Shown: piece after piece, positions 1 through 13,430 of the stretch
Position numbering within the stretch: position 1 is the stretch's first letter
How the letters are laid out: each line of letters starts with the position of its first letter
NCBI RefSeq assembly: GCF_032062135.1
Contig: NC_092864.1
Location: 23,049,493 to 23,113,492 of the forward strand
Direction: 5' to 3'
Source of the DNA: Pyxicephalus adspersus
Taxonomy: Eukaryota; Chordata; Amphibia; Anura; Pyxicephalidae
Length of the DNA: 64,000 bases
Notes under the pieces: model-generated
Database searches by the model: none
What the model was told of the DNA's origin: nothing
What the model saw: the letters and a program-made list of their open reading frames with translations, nothing else
Made by a program: the position numbers and the translations under genes

Positions 1-180
1 TCCTTCCTACTTTGGCGGTCAGTGGAAAAGACATTCCTTCTTACATTGGTGGTCAGTAGAGTAGACATTCCCTCCCATACATTAGCAAAGCCCTCTTACC
101 TCAGTAATCAATGAGATATCCCTTACTAGACAATAGTGCCCCAGCTGATTTAGTAACCTGGCTCTCCTGAGCTAATATTA
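1..180. repeat. Fragment of dispersed repeat with 31-bp minisatellite motif
   Basis: The first 110 bases hold three or four degenerate units of the motif ttacattggtggtcagt followed by a purine-rich stretch and attcc. The same motif occurs at 34.06-34.2 kb and is expanded at 51.5-52.3 kb. The copy is cut by the window edge, so its true start is unknown. It is a repeat with no coding role that I can see. Confidence 0.6.
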
Positions 181-1599
181 TGGATAATACATATGAGACA
201 GTTAATAAAATGCATTTATGTTTTTTTTTTTTAATAGGACATAACTTGATCAAATGGCCATTATAATGACCATTCTACTTAGGTTCAGCTTTAAAAATTA
301 TGCTGTACAGCCTTATTAAAAATCATATGATTAATTTTTCACTGCAGATTTTGTTTCAATTGGAGTGGATACAGTATAAATAAACAGCACAACAATTATC
401 TACTGAATACTATCATTACCTAAATTCACAACAATGCATTTACCACAATACCAGACCAACATTGGTCCTTCAGTAAACAAAACAGATCAATGTAAGTTTA
501 CTATTTAAATGAGTCACGATTGTACAATCGTATCATTTTTGCATGTGACATTGAAAACATAGTGTTCTGAGTACAGCATTCCTTTAATGGAAAAAAACAG
601 AGTGCTAATAGGCATATTATCCAGTGATTGAGTTGTATTTTTATACACCTGCTGGCGGCTTGGAGGTCAGTTTATTAAACTATCTGCAGAACTGTAGGAA
701 GTGAAGGCATATGAAGGAGATTAAAGGACCTAATGTGTGCTCTCCAGCAGTTTGTACTGATTAAGCTTCTTGTCAAAGTGCTCCTAGAAAGTTTATTTTT
801 ACAAATAGTGAGCAAGATGCACGTATAACACGTCAGGAACATCATTAATGGATCTGAGTATTAACCTATCTAAACATAACCGACAGTATAATATTTAATA
901 AGGCATTTGATATTGCAAGCAGTGTGTTCCTTATATTAGTATTATCAGCTGTGTGTGGTCCAAGCTTAATTGCTATTTCCTTTCATTAGACCTTGTAAAA
1001 CAGGTCTCCGTTTATATACAGTCTCGTGTTTGATTACATTTAAAAAGTCTGTGTGCTTTACATGGGATTTATCTCTACCATGTGATATGAGGAGGCCATT
1101 AGGGGTTCGAGATTTGGTTTATATTGTATCAGAAACAATGGGAGTCATTCTTTCAGTTATTAATCAAAGGGAAGCCACTGTTAAAAGGCACTGTGGAGTT
1201 CATATTTTATCTAACCTTTTAGTATTCTATTCATGTTTATTGTATGGTGTCTGAGAGCTTGAAAAATGAGAAGAATCAAAAGAGGTAAAAAAGGCTGATT
1301 TATTGGTTAAATGGTATGTCTATTCTTTTTACAACTTTGGCTGGATGCTGATAAATATATTGTATTTATAGTGTTCACATTTGTTTCCAGTTTTTATTTT
1401 ATTACAGTGTTTAAGTAGTTTTTTGATGCAACTTTCACATTTTACATGACTACTCTTACATTTTTTCAGTACGGTATTAAATAAAGAAATTTGTATATAA
1501 GCCTCCAACATATTTCTTAACCCTTTTACCTAGAAAAAAAACCCTTAAAATTGTATTCAGGCCTTTGAAAACCAACTCTAAAACTAATGCATTAGTTGA
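181..1599. other. AT-rich sequence, nothing recognised
   Basis: I see no transposon end, gene or tandem repeat here. The frames that stay open (94 codons at 970-1254 plus, 60 codons at 1329-1511 minus) have no domain, no splice context and AT-driven composition. Confidence 0.5.
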
Positions 1600-1604
1600 A
1601 AGTG

Positions 1605-1845
1605 GGGCAAAATGCCTCTTACATTAGTAATCAGTTAGAAGAAAGTCCGCCTACAATGATGACTTGAATACCACCCTAGAAGGAAGGTGAAATGATTTCC
1701 TGGGGTCACAATGCTGACTCTGTAGTAGTGTTGGCTCACCTATGCAGATACCAGAAAGTCAATCATCCACAGCTTAAGGAATCCCTAGAAACCTCTGAAG
1801 GAACCCTAGGAATCCATGGAATCTTGGTTAAGAATGGCTGTTCTA
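1605..1845 (+). repeat. Member of the 31-bp-motif dispersed repeat family
   Basis: The copy begins with a degenerate minisatellite unit (gcctcttacattagtaatca) and ends with the family's distal part, where phrases such as 'aggaatccctagaaacc' and 'aaccctaggaatcc' precede 'cttggttaagaa'. The same order, minisatellite motif then this ending, is seen at 20.6-20.83 kb and 34.08-34.26 kb. The shared layout shows a dispersed element with an internal tandem portion. Class unknown. Confidence 0.55.
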
Positions 1846-1937
1846 GAGAGATTATATAGCAACTACAATTTTTTGTCCTTTTAGTAGCTGCTAAAAAGAA
1901 GTCAGCCATGCAGGATGTACATTTTGTAACATGTTGA

Positions 1938-2132
1938 TTAGTGATCCATTAGACATAAAGGAATCAATTTATAAAGCCACAAATCTGACATTCACCAAAT
2001 ATTTTCTGGTAGTGAATCAATCAATACTATTGAAAACACATGGACCTGGAAAATGCAGCACCAGAGAATGTTTGGTGAATGTCAGATTTATAGCCTTATA
2101 AATTGATTCCTATGTGTCCAATTGTTCACTGA
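1938..2132. mobile_element. Foldback MITE (long inverted arms)
   Basis: Left arm from 1938 (ttagtgatcc..gacataaaggaatcaattta) pairs with the reverse complement of the right arm ending at 2132. Both arms contain the word aatctgacattcaccaaa and end near ctggt. Arms of about 80 bp surround a short centre at about 2015-2065. The arms cover nearly the whole element and there is no coding potential, so it is a nonautonomous foldback element. The left end may be truncated, because the right side (ggctttataaata) has no partner. No target duplication was identified. Confidence 0.75.
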
Positions 2133-2642
2133 AGGCTTTATAAATAGACTCCCTAAACTTGTATTGTGAGAAGCAGCAGTAACGTATCGCCTCCATAGAG
2201 TTAATGATTAGGGACTTTAGTCTGTTGGAAGCAAGGCTGGTATGTTTAGCCATGTTTTAATTTGAAAATTATTCGATGGACATAAAATTCTTCTACCATT
2301 AATCAACCATTGGTCAACTTTTGGCAATGAGGGAATAGTTATGCTTTCTCACTGATCTTCACCTACATGACAAGTTCCCACCCTCTGATTCTGTTTTTTC
2401 CTTATGTCTTTCTCATCCCATAGTGTCACAGCTTAGCAGTATATACCCACCAGAAACCAAAACCCTCATTATGCCTTCAGTGGGATGTGTTTGACCAGAT
2501 GGGACAGGATTTACCATGCTTTAAGATTGGAGTGTTCACAGCTCTACTGCAAATGATTACTGAAGTTGATTAGGTATAATCAATAAAGTTGTGGCCATGC
2601 CCTTTCAATAAAACTATGTTTCTGTGTCTTTAATTTACTAGG
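2133..2642. other. Intergenic, nothing recognised
   Basis: I find no gene or repeat hallmarks in this stretch between the foldback element and the LTR-like repeat. Confidence 0.45.
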
Positions 2643-3345
2643 TGTCACACTTACCTCTTCCTCGGTAAAAAGCAGGCATCTCTCTTGCATGTGGGCAGTT
2701 CTGACTCTGGGTCTGCCAAGGCTACCAAGCTTTATCAGTTTTGTCCAACCCACCGGCCAATCCAGAAATAGCCTCTTAACCATCCCTGGCTATTTACTAG
2801 CTCAGACACAGCACTCAGCGTTTGTGCAACATGGATCCACGAGTGCAGAGCCCCTAGCTTCTGAGCTAGTTCCTGTACACCTGTTGATTACTTCAGTGTT
2901 TCCTCTTTCCAGCTCCTGTGTGAACCCCTTGTTGCCCAGTCTGATGTTTCCAGACTATTACCTTGTTCTGTTCCAGTGTTCTCCTCTGTCTGTGGATATT
3001 CCTGTGTCACCTGGGCCTCCTGTTGCTACCAGTGTATCTGGGTTCCTTTTGTCTGCAGTGGCCCCTGTGTCATTGGCGTTTATTTCCTGTACCCCTGGCT
3101 TGTGACCTGACCTCTCTTGCTTGCTGCCTGCCTCGACCCTGGCCTTCCTTGACAACTCTTCTGCCTAATTATTTGGTACCGTGTATCCTTCCTTCCTGCC
3201 CACCCTGATGTGCCCAAGGACCGCAACCTGGCAGTAACCAGCAGCCTAACATCCTCACCGCTAGAGGCTCTGGAGAAGACCTGGTTACTGCTTAGACTCT
3301 GCGCCTTGGCCCTTCTTAGGGCTCACACCACCTCTGTGCATTTAT
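2643..3345 (+). mobile_element. LTR-like dispersed repeat, copy 1 (3' truncated)
   Basis: The copy starts TGTCACACTTACC at 2643. From about 2720 to 3335 it is colinear with 59640-60250: both share cctgtgtcacctg, cctgacctctcttgcttgct, cctgcctcgaccctggc, ggcagtaacc and caccacctc in the same order. Copy 2 ends in CGTGACA, so the full unit would run TGTCAC..GTGACA, an LTR-like terminal pattern. The 138-codon frame at 2689-3105 is a by-product of the pyrimidine-rich plus strand and shows no retroelement domain. I cannot assign the superfamily, and a solo LTR is only one reading. Confidence 0.6.
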
Positions 3346-3419
3346 TCCAGGCAAGAGCGGTTATTGCAGAAGGGACATCACCCTTTTTGCTAATAACCAC
3401 CTTCCTGAATCACCCATGT

Positions 3420-3859
3420 TAAAAAATAGACTTTAGTTCCACATTAAAAGCCAAGCACAATGATGGTATCACACTGAAAACCTCAAGGAAAAACCTACAT
3501 TTGGCTGCCTCATGTACATATATAACCTCAAACTTTTTAAAACATTAACATGCAATGATTACATTACCTACCCTATATTGACTTCGTTTAAAGGTATATC
3601 TTAAAAATATTGAAAGGACTGTAATTTCCCTTTAACGAACAATAAACCTTTTACAATGAAAATAAAATAAGAAATATATTTTAAAGAAAACCACATGGTA
3701 ATTCTTTCCTATATATATAAAATATACCCAGGTTATCACAGATATATTAGTCAGCACAGTCACACAAAGGTTCTGGTATATATAAATGTCTGATAATTGC
3801 TTCATTTGTTCTGTATACTTTCTTACAATTTAATCTTGTTTTTAATTTAAGCTCTTTCC
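3420..3859. other. AT-rich intergenic, nothing recognised
   Basis: AT-rich sequence with short (TA) runs near 3710-3790. No gene or transposon end is seen. Confidence 0.4.
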
Positions 3860-4330
3860 TCCTCCATGCTAATCATTAAGATATTCTTAACAACCCATTC
3901 AGCTCATGTGCTCCTCTCCTCCCTCGGAAAACCATTTGCCCTCTGTCATTTTAACATTCTTTGAAATCAACAGCCTATGAAAATTAGAGTGTAACATCAT
4001 TCACTTTTCTAATGACAAACACAGCCAGAAATGTGAATTTAATCACGAGGCAGTAATTCACAATGAAGACACATATTAAATATCCAGCCGGGCTGTAAAA
4101 TCAAGCTGGTTGTCCCTCATGCCAACATAACTGCATTCCACAGAGCGGTTGGAAAGATAATGTGTGTCATCACATGAATGGAGAGGCTTTGCTAAATTGG
4201 AGCTATTGAGGCTTCGCTAAGTCTCCAGGTATGTGAAACAGAACAAGTGTATTGCTCTTCTGTCATCAAAGAAGCATCAAGATGACCGGTTTACTGATAA
4301 AGAGAGAGAACCAGCTCTCAGATAGGTGCA
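3860..4330. promoter_or_regulatory. Candidate conserved noncoding element (unverified)
   Basis: This stretch has balanced base composition, no repeats and no open frame. Its word style (atgctaatcattaag, aatttaatcacgaggcagta, aaatgagagagaaccag-like patches) resembles ancient noncoding enhancers near developmental genes. This is an impression from composition and TAAT/ATTA density only. Conservation was not tested. Confidence 0.25.
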
Positions 4331-5848
4331 GGTGATCACAAAATAAGTATGTGCTCATTGTTTTCAACTCTTTGATTAACAAACCACTTTTAAAATGTAT
4401 CCCAGCAAAATAATAAAGCATATTATGTACATCTTTGCATTACATGCACATTATACCCCTTAATCTGCTAGAAATCTGGTATAACTAACTTTCCTCTGCT
4501 GCACTGCAACTATCAAGCAGTGTTGTCACCCCTGCAGTCATCTTTTTTTGGACTACATAACAACCTCTTCTTCAAAACATAACATAAATAGCCCATTCCT
4601 CCATAGAGCTGCAAGTGTTTGCACTCCAAAGACCTGTCAATGTATATTATTTTCCTAAAGAGGACCTACTGCCATTGCTAAACTCTTTTTGGAGAATTCT
4701 AAATGCCTGCATGTAAATCTGATCTTTTGGTTTTAGTAGTTTAAGTCCCATACCTGAACCAACCATTTAGATAACTGTGGATAAATAGCTGAACACCTGA
4801 TCTGTATACTTATTCTGGGTCAGTGGTTCAGAGGGTTTCAAAAGTAGAAGATCAGAACACCAACCAGGCAGTTTGTATTATACAGAACCAGGAAAGATAT
4901 AGCAGCTTACATAGTAACCCAGGGAAAGGTCTCCTTTAATGGGGGCTGCATGATATCTATAATCAGAGGTATCCAAATCTTGACTTTGTCTGGGAAAGTC
5001 AAGGTTTGGCAGTCCTTCTCTTCCTTCTTTCTAAATCCTTGTTGGAAAATGAGACCACCCCACCATTAAAAAACCAACAGGGCAGGAGAAAAGAAGGTGT
5101 TGGGTAGACCTCATCTTTCTCAAAGTAGGTATATATTAAGGTTACAAAGCAGCTTAGAATCTGGATGTTTTATAAACTCACAAGGAGGTCCTATCTTCTC
5201 CTAGGGCTGCATCCTGGCTATTTCAAACTTGCAGTAAACGGACATGCCTCTATTGTTGTCTGATGGGACTTTGAATACAAGGATATCATTTCAAAGTCAT
5301 TAGCTAGCCCCAAAAGTGTTTTTACAGAATTGGAATAGGAATAGGCTGCTTAGGAGCTTTTCATATGGTGTGTCCTTAACTTAAACAAATATAATTTGCC
5401 TGTATGTAAGCGAGAGAATTTGAGTCAAGTCATCCAAGCGTTTGGATATTTCAGCAACAGACACTCAACCTATGTACATTATGTAGAAATACAGTAAAAT
5501 AATTGAAGGCTTTAAAGAATTGTCAGACCTTTCAGTCTAAAGTAGCTTTTGAACATACCCTAAGGATACAAATGGTAACTGGCCACAGAAAAATAAGAAT
5601 TTATAGGTGAACAGAGGCCTTTTCTAGTGCTCGTAAAATAAAAATTTTTCTTAACTCTATTTATGGGATATTCTATTTAAAGTGCACTTGTAATATAGTA
5701 GTAAACATTTACAATGCTATAAAGTAGGTGAGAAGGGGAGGTAAACCTTGTACTTGACTGTTCCAATGATGGTTCTTTGAGTGTATTCTCCAGCTGTCAT
5801 AATCATGACTACTTTATTTCAGTGATTTTTAGTATGTTAAAATACCAC
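4331..5848. other. Intergenic, nothing recognised
   Basis: No gene, transposon end or clear tandem repeat was found. Short open frames are absent. Confidence 0.4.
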
Positions 5849-5908
5849 TAGTGACACTAAACACGAGTGACACTAAACTGTTATGAGTGACACTAAACTG
5901 AGTGACAC
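5849..5908 (+). repeat. Short tandem repeat of agtgacactaaac
   Basis: Four degenerate units of agtgacactaaac are spaced 16-22 bp apart. The 69-codon frame at 5883-6092 begins inside these units and has no other merit. Confidence 0.7.
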
Positions 5909-6129
5909 AACATATCTTTCTTACAGCTGCAATGGCATTTGTATAGAACAGTGCAGAAATAAATTGACAGCTTGTCTATGCGGGGAACTGACTTTGCAAC
6001 GGACAAGGGACACACTTCTAAAAAGCCTACTCGCTCCTTCTTGCAGCCCAATGCTCATCCATACATTTACTAATTTCCTACTAACATACTGAACTGCACA
6101 TCAACAAATGTATAGAAATTTGAAATATT

Positions 6130-7450
6130 TATTATTCTATTGGCCAAGAATAGGATTGGTCAAATTTGCCTCTCTTCCATTCACTGATAGTTTGCCTAAT
6201 TGACCCCAGCGTTCGGGTTTATTTGTCGCCAAGCTCAAACTCAATTGAAGTCAATGAGGCAAATTCGAAAAACACTACACTTAGGCCCGGCAAATTAGGC
6301 CAGTGGACTATGACAGCTGTTTCAGCTGCTGGTCAGATACACAACAAAAAAAATTCAAAAAACAGTGACTCTCCTTTATTGAAGGGTCATTAATGGGCTT
6401 AAAAATGTCCTGCATAGGAAATGAAGCAGTGAGCATGTGTGACCCCTCTTCTGTTCATATCAGGTTCTTTGGTATCTGGTTTGCTAAAAATGAAGGGGGC
6501 AAAAATCATGTAGCACTGTTCCCGTTAAAAAAAAAAAAAAAAACAGTCCCCCCACCTGTTCCTAAAAGATGCAAGAGTAATGTTCTGAAGGTGACCTCTT
6601 CCCTATAAAGTAAACCCAGTGTTGTTGGGAGTTTTGGAGTGGGGAGCTTTTTGGAATCTGGAAACCCCCTTTAAAAGGGACCCCCTGATATCTGCCCCTT
6701 CACCCTGAAGACTGAGTACAGGGGTACTGACCTGGATTTTCAGTTATCACTGTCATCACAATTATCACTGACTACAGCTGCTTTGAATGACTAATATAAA
6801 CACCTCCTGAAAATCTCCTGTCATATTGGAGAGAACAGTAATCTCTGACGGATGACTCTCATTGTTATGGATGGCTATATTACCATAGACTGATATAGAC
6901 ATTACTGGATCTATGAAATTTTTGATTAAAAAATAATAAAGATGTTTTACACAATGTGGTATGTTTATTTTTAGGGCACCTTTAAACTGTTCAGAGAATG
7001 GGTACCTCTGTGCTCATTCCTTTGGTGATGGGTATAAGGGTGGATAGTTATGGCCCCCTTAATTAAAAGGGGCTTTGAAATTAAGTTCCTCCCCCCTGCA
7101 GATCCCCACAGAAGAGGAATTATTTTGTGGGGAAGAGGCTCTTTCCTCCAACAGTGACCCTTGCCACCATTGGGGCAAGTAGAGGTATGTTTTTTTGTCA
7201 AAAAGAAAGCAAATTACACACTTTTTGACCCCTTCTTTTTTTGCCAAACCAGATTCCGGAGGACCTTCAGAATAAAAGGATAGAACAGGGCACACACATG
7301 CTCGATAGCCCAATTTCTATCCAGGAAAGTCCCAAGCCTTAGGGGAAGAGGGAGGGCAGAAATGCCCTCTTTATGGTTGTTAGGTTTATCCTGTAATGCA
7401 GGAGCTGCTAGGAAATATAACCTGGCATCTATTGTTCTTGCCACTTCGAG
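6130..7450. repeat. Composite GC-richer dispersed repeat, probable decayed DNA transposon
   Basis: The left part (6150-6310) carries gcgttcgggtttatttgtcg and ttgaagtcaatgaggcaaat, words typical of the subterminal regions of frog hAT-like elements. The right part (6980-7445) carries blocks such as ggcccccttaattaaaaggg and gacccttgccaccattgggg, which I recall as a common amphibian repeat read on the minus strand. A poly-A run lies at 6526-6543. Overlapping minus-strand frames of 76-84 codons (6971-7444) have no recognised domain. Boundaries and class are uncertain, and more than one element may be merged. Confidence 0.4.
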
Positions 7451-10400
7451 TGTCTAATGGTTATACCTGGTCTTCCCCCTAGCTGAACTCAGGGACAATA
7501 ACAATTGAAATTCAGTGTCCAAGCACACTTGCCCCATAGAACAGGTATTCTGTCCACCACTTTGTTTGACACAATTTTTGTGTGCACTTATCAACCTAAT
7601 AGAATTTGCCTGATTCAATTTGCGGTAATTAAAAACTGGCTTTCTAAATTTACTAACTCTTTTTTAATGTGAAAAAATATATGCTGTGTCTACCTTATAT
7701 GTCTTTATTCAGCATATCATCTGATTAAAAATATAGGAGCACTTGAATTCTCAACAATGCCGTGAACAGTCAATGTGGATGGAACACGTCTTTCAGGTGT
7801 TTGGTTAACTGAAATGAAATGAATCTAATACTGAGAAGCCGACCCAAGATGAAGAAAGGCATTGACATGCTACATGATTACAAAGTGACATGATACATTT
7901 TGGAGCAGGATAGAAGGAGAGTCGTGTTTGACATTCTCATCCTCAGGAAAAGACCTACGACCCACATAGAGGTTTCTTTGGCACATCCTTGGCACCAACA
8001 AACCATTGAACAGCACACAGATCAAAGGGATACATTACTCATTTAATGTTCCCAAATAAGAGTCTAGAGTGTCCTAATATCTATTATATTGAGCAGTTGT
8101 CAATGAATGAGCCAAGCCTTGCGTAACACAGAGAACACTTTTGATGACTTTTTTTGGAAATTGAGAGAAAAATATGGTGTGATTAGCAAGTGATGACAAA
8201 TCTGTTCAGTTCCTTCCTGTATTATATTCCTGACTTTAAATGTGCTACACCAAGCTACTAAATATGTCAGCAAGGTGGAGACACATTGATGTGCCACTCC
8301 AGATCTATGACATCAATTATTTACAGATTAAAACACCTGTTTGCTTGTGGATGAATTTATTTAATAAAAAAAACAGATACAGGCTGGCAATTGTTATAAT
8401 ATGAAACTTTGTTCTCAAGTTGATTGATGTGTCATTGATGGCACTCATATTACTTATTATCGAAAGACAGACTGTTCAACTAAACTATTAAAGAGAACGG
8501 TTATGAAAGGAATACTCAAATTGTATTTGTGGGAAATGGATTACAACCTATAAAATGAAAGGTTTCTGGTCTAGGTGCTTTTTATTAAAATTAAATGATG
8601 GACCCCCATAACACTCACTTATAATCAATCTGCAAATTTACGCTAATAATGTTGAGTCTGCCAAAAAAAGTCCACCAAATGCAGCTTTTTTTATGGGATG
8701 GTGGGAGCGTTGAATTGCTTCTGATTTACAACTCTCGTGAAGCCTGTACTTAGCAATCAGCACTTGGCCACACAGTGCTCACTGCTTTCTGGATGGACTG
8801 GATGGATTTGTCTCGGAGGGTAGAGGAAGTTTTTGTTTATTTTTGATCATCATATAGTATTTGGGACTTTGTTTGATGGACTTTAGATAGACTTTTATTT
8901 CTAATTTGCCTGCTTGCTTGTAGAAGTAAAAAATAAAATATTGATAGCAGGGGAACCAGGCAATGGCTAATAAAGGCCCTTTTTTTCTAAATATTTTACT
9001 TTAAAGCAAACCTGTCATAATATTTAGTTTACAACACTTATCCAATGACAAAGTAGCAAGGATCAGCAAATGCTGATTGGTATTGATGGCTACCTTAGAT
9101 GCAAATCAAATTGACTCTGGTAGACTTTCAAACTGCCTAAAAAGTCAAGACATGTACCTCACATGGCAGTGCTTTGCTTTTTTTCGTAATGGATTCCTGC
9201 TTTGATCTACATTGTCAAAGCTTAGGTTTAGTTTACCTTGGTATGGAAAAAAATCTCAGAATTATTCTCAGATTTTATTCTAGTAGTAAAATGTTATTCT
9301 TATTTATTTAAATAAAAAAACATTTTTTTGATTTGTAAAGGGCTTGTATTGGCAATCATACCAGAATTAAATAATTTTTCCTAAGACTGTCGATGACCTA
9401 TAACCATCTCCTGTTGCATGTTGCAGTAATATTTTGCAGCATTTCAAGCTGTTTTATCAATTCTGATAAACAACGTTAGAAGAACCAGTCCAGCTGACGG
9501 TGACTAACTACCAGTAGATATATGATAACATGCAAAGACAGATTTCACGGGTTGTTCAAATAGTTTTGCATCACTGCAGAGATTAGTGGTGTGAGTAGCA
9601 AATTAGATGAGTATTCATAATGTGATTTGGAACATTTGTCTTAGCGACAGAGTTGTTTTAAATGTTAAGTCATAATCTCACCACCTTCAGGCTGAAAAAA
9701 TAGAAAAGGGCAGGGGGAGGATGAAATCAGCAGGTCAAGTGTCATCTCATGTTTGAACATCTTTGGTGAACCTGTTTTCAGCGCTTTCTGTAATGTAGAT
9801 TTCATTGTTTCTTGGACTCTTGTCCCAAGCCAAAACCCTGCTGTCTATCCTAATGACGTGTGAAATGGAGAAGGGATGCAGCTTAGTAGCTGGAAGGTAC
9901 ACAAGTGAAATCAAGTGGGAAAACATTACATTGTTGTAGACATGGCATAAATGGCCATGGTTAAAAATAGTGGTTCTAAAGGTTATTTCAAGAGTTTCTA
10001 ATTTTGAGAAAGCCTAGTCTCTGCAGACATTTCGGAGAGGTTAGATTTGGAGAAGTTAGTCATCTGAATAACTTGGGTTATCACTATTGCTATCTGCAGT
10101 TTAGGTCTGTCTAAGATCATTTTAATTTTGTAGTGCGTTAATGAGGAGTTTTATACATGATATGTAGTTCTATATCTACTTATTCTAATTTGACAATAAC
10201 TGTTTTCATGTTCTTCACATTCTACAACAACCTATGGAAGAAAGTTTTATATGATTGTGCCATACTTGGGTGCCTCCATGGAATCAGAGTGGTGAAAAAC
10301 ACAGCGGATAAAGTCCTAAGAATCGTACTGGACAAGCCTAAACCATCCAGCAATGCCAAGTAGAAAAGAAAAAGCTTACTAGGACTCAAATCAGGATCAA

Positions 10401-12699
10401 TAGACAGCAAAATAGCAAACAAGACATGGAAACCTAACAATTTAGGTTTATATAGTACATAGGCCGTACAGACTTGAGAGTCCTATGATCTGATAAAGGC
10501 ACTCTAGTCATGTACCCTTTATGTGGATACATTTCATAGCTGAAATTATAAAACTGTATTTGGGGAACTGAAGCATTTATCCAACCCGAATAATCTTAAC
10601 CTAATCTAAAAAAAGGGTCACAGTGGACTGAAAATCCAGCAGACAGAAACAAGACAGAAAAAAAGAATAGAGACAGGAATGGGAATAAAGAGTGAGTAAG
10701 GGGCTGACAACTTTCTACAAGCAGGGGCCAATTATTTTGATGTATTCTTCATGGTGGAAATTCCCCTGGTAATCCTATTAAATCCTTAGTTGGTAATAAG
10801 ATGCTAGGGCTGATAAAATATAGTAGTGAAATGTAAAATGTAATGATGCCTAATAATTTGATTTCTCTTCAAGTATATAAACTCAAATTACTATTTTTTC
10901 CTATAAATTATTTTTAACTATATGTTAAATATAGTAATTTAAACAGTTAAGTTTAATCTTTCTAAATATAAGATTGCATTAAAGGAATACCCAATAATCC
11001 TGCTATTTAGGTCCTAGTTCAGGCCCTTGTAATGAGTAACAATCAAGGAATTCTACTTTTGCATTGTACCCTGTGTCCTAGTGGCAAGCAATCATACTGG
11101 CACAGTTTGCACAGGCATGGTTTATGGTAGTTGGTATCAGGATGTCAGCGCACATACTACATGTAGGGCTGGAAGAGATCAGTAGCCCTATGAAAAAAAG
11201 GTAAAAAAAATAGTTCCTTAATGAAAAAAAAAATTGCATGTCTTCATAATATACAACCCTAAACTAGGCTTTATTTCTACTTTAATTAGATACATAAATA
11301 ACCTGCACATGGGTTCTTTTTCTTATTAAATGATCTCAAAACTGTACCTTGTCTTGATATTTTTTTTTACAAAATGTATCGTTTCAAAAATTCACAAGTT
11401 CTAAATTTATATAACATATCAAACAGCAGGAGTAATGTATTTCAGAGCCAAAAAACGGTCAATGTAGATGTATGACATGGACACATAGATTATAACGTAA
11501 CTTCAATGCTCTTGTATCTTCTGCAGTGACCTGATCCTACCGTCACGCTACAAGGAGCCCTTTATATTATCCAATCTCCTAAATCTCACCATAAATTGCT
11601 AGGTGCATCTTAAATGTGGCAACCTCTCCAGACTTGCACTGACCTTAATGCTGACTGTGATGATATGCTCGTTTTTAGAAAACCAACAGACTATTTTGAG
11701 TATAAGGCTGAACTTTAGCACAGCAAATTATTTCATCGCCTCTTTCTCCAAAAGCAGGAAAGTCGGGGTAACCTTACATGGTCGTTCTCTAAAGACTTCA
11801 GAAGAAAAAAAAGACCAAGCGCTGTCTCTGTTGCTTTATTAAATATTATTTTTTTGAGGTGTCTCCAGAAAATGTACCACTCACGGTAGTCGGAAATAGC
11901 TCTTAGAATAATGGGTTTCATGAAAATAATTACCCAATCTGTTGCTTTTTAATCCTTCACTCCATTACTCCAGCCAGTTTAAACATCAAACCTACATTTT
12001 TCATTGCTAATATAAAGTTCAATCACAGACCATAAACACCGAAAGACATGTGCAGAGAGTTACTCTTTAGAAAATAGTGGAATAACTAATCCTTTAAAAA
12101 AAGTTTGGTCAAATCCTCAAAAAAGGTCAGTTTGTTTAAAGTTTGTCGGTGTTTGCAATGATTGACGTTAAAAGCCTGAGTTATTTATAAAAGTTTGTTT
12201 GCATCGGAGCCCACAGCAGTGCAAGACAGAATGGAACGGGGGAGATGAAAGGTCAGTTCAAACCAAAGGCTGGAAAGGATGGCTGTGGGGTTTTCACTGA
12301 AGTGCTTGATAATGTATTTGTTTAGTATATGTATGTAAGCAGCTTTTATTAAGGTGCACACATGGAGATGGAGAAGCAGCAGTGATTAAAGCTACAATTT
12401 TTCTAAAGTACATAAACAAAGGAAGCTGAAGGACTCTTTGAAAAATATTGCTCATTAATAATTCTTTTCTATATGAAGATGAATCGACTATTTTTTTTAA
12501 AGACTTCAGTTTTACTGAACAATGTGGACTGTACTAAATAAAGAGCTGGAATATTCTGGCTACAAAATATAAACATCATTGGAGAAATTGAGAACAAAAA
12601 TGTGGTCTTGGAAGTAGTTTTGGCAGCCATAAATATAATTACATATTCACAATGTGAATAAAAAGGTGAGAGCTTTTATCAAAGTGTATGTAAACCCTA
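7451..12699. other. Long AT-rich intergenic stretch, nothing recognised
   Basis: About 5.2 kb with only short frames (65-79 codons) lacking domains, codon bias or splice signals. Simple A/T runs are frequent (8366, 9314, 11217). I see no transposon termini. The part at about 12120-12310 is less AT-rich and repeat-free and could hold a conserved noncoding block, but this is a weak impression. Confidence 0.4.
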
Positions 12700-13430
12700 A
12701 TAATTAACTTCTTTTATTTGCTCTCTTTTGGTCTGTTAAATTTTCTATTGGAAACATAACTCACATACATTCTTGTTCTGTAAAGAAAATCTAGGGGGTT
12801 TGATGAACCAAAGCAAAAGGATCAGGGTGCAGGATGACCCATTGCTACATAACCCCCCTTGAGAAGGGTCAGTGTCCTTAGGCCCAAACCTCCATAAACT
12901 CTCTTTACTCATATTGAGGCAGAGCTATCTTGATTGGGCATGCGCGTTGGAGTTCATACTCCCATGCATTCTTGTGAAGTTCTGAAACACCACTCTTGTA
13001 CCACCAACATTTCAGTTCCTGGCATTTTCTTTTCTTCTGCCTACCATGTACAGCGCCCGTCTCGTCAATAGTTACACAACTGGAAGCTTTTCCTATCCTA
13101 ACAAAAATATTACCCAATAGAAACACTTTCTGTGTTCATTAACAGCCATTAAGCCGTTAAATATAGTAACAATGGAGGAAAGGTGGAAAGAAAAAAAGAG
13201 CGATTTATAGTGGCATGTATGTTGGAGAAATACCAATTTATTTTCAATCACTTTACATGAGAATATATAATACACTAGCTTTAAATGACTTGATGCCATT
13301 AGTCATTTGTAAAAAAGGTCCATACACAAGTAGTAAAATATTGAGTCCTGTGAGTTTCAATCACAAGGTCCAATGCGTTTCGCACATAGGGTGTTCTGCT
13401 TCTTCTTCAGAGGAAATCTGTTTAGCATAA
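12700..13430. repeat. Dispersed repeat fragments, class uncertain
   Basis: The words ttgattgggcatgcgcgttg, ttcttctgcctaccatgtac and caatgcgtttcgcacatagg are ones I associate with high-copy frog repeats. The last, followed by cttcttcttcag, resembles a recurrent 'cgtttcg...cttcttcag' repeat end. No terminal repeats or coding domain are visible. Frames of 68-73 codons here are not supported as genes. Confidence 0.35.

Noticed and set aside
970..1254. 94-codon frame as a coding exon
   Set aside because: No domain, no splice signals that I trust and AT-driven composition.
2689..3422. 138-, 81- and 70-codon frames as a protein gene
   Set aside because: They lie in a dispersed repeat whose second copy at 59.6 kb breaks the frames; no domain is seen.
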